Positions 61,784-64,000 of a DNA stretch of 64,000 bases are shown here, one piece after another. The stretch covers positions 7,440,001 through 7,504,000 of the forward strand of contig NC_081547.1 of the NCBI RefSeq assembly GCF_901000735.1, in the 5' to 3' direction. The stretch is from Corylus avellana (taxonomy: Eukaryota > Streptophyta > Magnoliopsida > Fagales > Betulaceae). The notes beneath the pieces are model-generated. The model searched no databases, was not told the origin of the DNA, and was given only the letters and a program-made list of their open reading frames with translations. The position numbers were made by a program, and so were the translations under genes. Positions within the stretch are counted from its first letter, which is position 1, and every line of letters starts with the position of its first letter.

Positions 61784-63179
61784 CACAAATTTGAATTTTA
61801 TTATCAATGTGGCCAGTGCTTCATGTAAACGTCATGATCTACTACAAGTTGTTCATGCAATACATATTGCACATATGCAAGCTATTAGTGAGCTTGAAAC
61901 TGGAAAAGGGGCTAACCAAATTGGCACTTTGAAACGAGCTGGTGATTCTCGTTGGGGTTCTCATTTTAATTCTATTTGTAGCATTATAAGGATGTTTGAT
62001 GCTACTTGTACAATGCTTGAAGATGTTCAAAGAGAAGGAGGTACTTACTCTCAACGAGGAGATGCTAAGGCTGCTTATAAAATGCTTACATCCTTCGAGT
62101 TCATATTTATTTTACATTTAATGAAGGAACTCATGGGCATTACTGATGTTCTTTGTCAAGTGTTGCAGCAAAAATCTCTGGACATTTTAAATGCTATTCA
62201 TTCAGTTTCTATTGCGAAAAAACTTATCCAAAAGTTGAGAGATGATGGGTGGGATAATTTACTTAAGAACATTGTCTGTTTCTGCAAGAAATCTGAAATT
62301 AGCATTCCGGCTTTGAGTGCTTGTTATATTGAAGGTCGAGGTCGTAATCAAAAGGATCACATTACAGTGGAGCATCATTATCATTTTGACATATTCAATA
62401 CTGCCATCGACTTTCAATTGCAAGAGCTTGATAGTAGGTTTAGTGAAAAGGCGATGGAACTTTTGATACTTAGCTCTGCTTTGGATCCAAAAGATGCTTA
62501 TAAATCTTTCAAAATTGACGATATATGTATCCTTGCGGAGAAATATTATCCTCTTGATTTTTCTGAGCAGGAGAAAATTAATTTGAGATATCAGTTGAGG
62601 TATTTTGAATTTGATGTCCACACCGATCCGACATTACAAAATTTGTCTTCTATTGCAGAATTATGCCAAGGATTGGCAAAGACAAAAAAATCAGAGACAT
62701 ACTATCTTATTGATAGATTGATTCGTCTTATTTTGACTCTGCTAGTGTCTACAACAACTACCGAACGAGCATTTTCAGCAATGAAAATTGTTAAAACACG
62801 ACTACGCAACAAAATGGATGATGATTTTCTTGCAAATAGTTTAGTTATTTATATTGAAAGGAAAATTGCTGAGAGTTTCGATTTAGATTCGATACTTGAT
62901 AATTTTGTACTTCTAAAATACCGTAAAGTGCAGTTCTAGACACTTTTTTGTATTTCTATCTTTTTGATATAGTGCCGACATGTTATATTTCTAATATATC
63001 AATTTGAGCACATATTTATGAACTTTTATAGATTTTTTTTGTGATGCATATACTGTGTGAATTACCAATTTTTCAGTGTGAACAAAATTTTTAGGACGCA
63101 AAACAAAAAAAACAAACAATTAGGATGCGAAATTTTTTTTTACGGCCCCTTCATTCTTAAACATCTGGCTCCGCCACTG
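61784..63179 (+). mobile_element. Autonomous hAT transposon, second copy (3' part)
   Basis: Collinear with 56879-58274 at a constant offset of 4905 and no indel. It ends GCTCCGCCACTG followed by TGAGAGAG, in the same insertion site as the first copy. Confidence 0.93.
61785..62939 (+). CDS. hAT transposase, second copy (partial)
   Basis: The last 384 residues, in frame from the gap edge (TNLNFIINVASAS) to TAG at 62937-62939. They cover the part after the CxxH motif, the third acidic residue (TTTTERAFS) and the dimerisation region, and the translation is the same as in the first copy. The N-terminal half is missing on this contig. It may be an allele of the first copy. Confidence 0.88.
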   Translation, partial: TNLNFIINVASASCKRHDLLQVVHAIHIAHMQAISELETGKGANQIGTLKRAGDSRWGSHFNSICSIIRMFDATCTMLEDVQREGGTYSQRGDAKAAYKMLTSFEFIFILHLMKELMGITDVLCQVLQQKSLDILNAIHSVSIAKKLIQKLRDDGWDNLLKNIVCFCKKSEISIPALSACYIEGRGRNQKDHITVEHHYHFDIFNTAIDFQLQELDSRFSEKAMELLILSSALDPKDAYKSFKIDDICILAEKYYPLDFSEQEKINLRYQLRYFEFDVHTDPTLQNLSSIAELCQGLAKTKKSETYYLIDRLIRLILTLLVSTTTTERAFSAMKIVKTRLRNKMDDDFLANSLVIYIERKIAESFDLDSILDNFVLLKYRKVQF

Positions 63180-63373
63180 TGAGAGAGTATACTTCAAATG
63201 TCATCCTTGACCAATATGAGCCATTACTTTTCAACATGTATTTCTAAACTATCACAAATTAGCACTTGCAGCCCTCGTCCAAATAGAGGAGAATATACGG
63301 ATATTATCCAAAATTCTTTAATAATGTTATTTATAAAGACCTGGGCAGCCATCAACTAAACTCATCAATCACC

Positions 63374-64000
63374 ATGGCAGAAGAAGTGAAGCTTTTTAGG
63401 AACTGGTCAAGTCCATTTGCTTTAAGGGTCGTTTGGGCGCTTCAACTAAAGGGCGTTCCATATGATACCATATATGAAGATCTCTCCGAGAAGAGCCCTT
63501 TGCTTCTCCACTATAATCCCATCCATAAGAAGGTTCCGGTGCTTGTGCATAATGGAAAACCATTAGCAGAGTCGCTTGTAATTCTTGAATATATTGAGGA
63601 GACCTGGAAGCAGACTCCCTTATTTCCTGAAGATCCTTATGAACGATCCACCGCACGCTTCTGGGCAAGATTTGGAGATGATCAGGTAAAGTAACCACCC
63701 TATATATAGCAGCAATTTTTTTTTTTTTTTTTTTTCGCAGCAAATTTTAGAGACCTCGATCCTGTTTTCCTGATAACTATGAACTACTCTGTATTATGTT
63801 CACCTATAAACCTGAATTTCTTAATTTTCAATATTGATGCTTGTTAATATGAGGATATGTTGTGTGTTGCTGTAGCTTTTGCATTCCGTATTCAATGTTT
63901 TTATCAAGCAAGGGAAAGAGCAAGAGGAAGCAATCGCCAGAGCCCAGGGGAACTTGAAATATTTGGAAGAAGAGCTGAGAGGGAAGAAGTTCTTCAGTGG
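63374..64000 (+). CDS. Tau-class glutathione S-transferase GST8 (cut by window end)
   Basis: Exon 1 is 63374-63685; exon 2 starts at 63876 ([12 protein letters not shown]) and runs off the window after about 42 codons. The protein matches GST6 except for Pro for Ser at residue 42 and the normal Gly61 (NGKP). Ser13, Pro55 and Glu66-Ser67 are present. The 195 bp before it and the hAT end are the same as for GST6, so it is an allele or very recent duplicate of GST6. Confidence 0.9.

Overview
This window is nuclear DNA of a eudicot plant. It is AT-rich, its genes have canonical GT..AG introns, and its gene families are plant ones: augmin subunit 7, a CDR1-like aspartic protease, a PPR-DYW organelle RNA editing factor and tau-class glutathione S-transferases (GSTs). 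Copia, CACTA, hAT, MULE, LINE, SINE and TRIM elements fill much of the rest. A woody rosid is a guess; the species cannot be fixed by eye. Five runs of exactly 100 N (5882-5981, 15182-15281, 42949-43048, 48876-48975, 61684-61783) are scaffold joins of unknown true size.

Layout. 1-5881: the 3' half of AUG7 (five exons), with a LINE remnant in an upstream intron and a MULE-like foldback element downstream; the last exon is not seen. 5982-32485: a tandem duplication of the block aspartic protease - protease pseudogene - PPR gene. In the first block the protease stop codon carries a Ty1/copia insertion, and the PPR gene survives only as a 5' stub (23790-23940). In the second block the protease (24378-26759) and the PPR gene (29813-32485) are intact. 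The junction of protease and copia occurs twice, on either side of the gap at 15182; the first copia copy is itself interrupted by a CACTA element. Comparing the two blocks gives filled and empty sites that date several small insertions.

33092-64000: a GST cluster with eight recognisable loci. They tend to lie as tail-to-tail (+/-) pairs: GST2/GST3 and GST6/GST7. The + strand copies are mostly intact, though GST2 lacks the usual catalytic serine. The - strand partners GST3, GST5 and GST7 each carry a different lesion. Between them lie a 3-kb near-perfect inverted repeat containing GST1 and GST4, a LINE, non-autonomous hAT elements, and a complete, apparently intact autonomous hAT transposon (54093-58274) inserted about 195 bp upstream of GST6. 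A second copy of that transposon's 3' part plus a GST follows the last gap.

Genes working together. The GSTs probably conjugate glutathione to xenobiotics or stress products in the cytosol. The protease is probably secreted and, by family, defence-linked. AUG7 works in microtubule nucleation and the PPR protein in organelle RNA editing. I see no multi-gene operon-like system and no sign of a new defence or immune system. The most notable features are the transposon/gene junctions, the decaying GST copies and the strong signs that several N gaps join redundant (allelic or recently duplicated) sequence.
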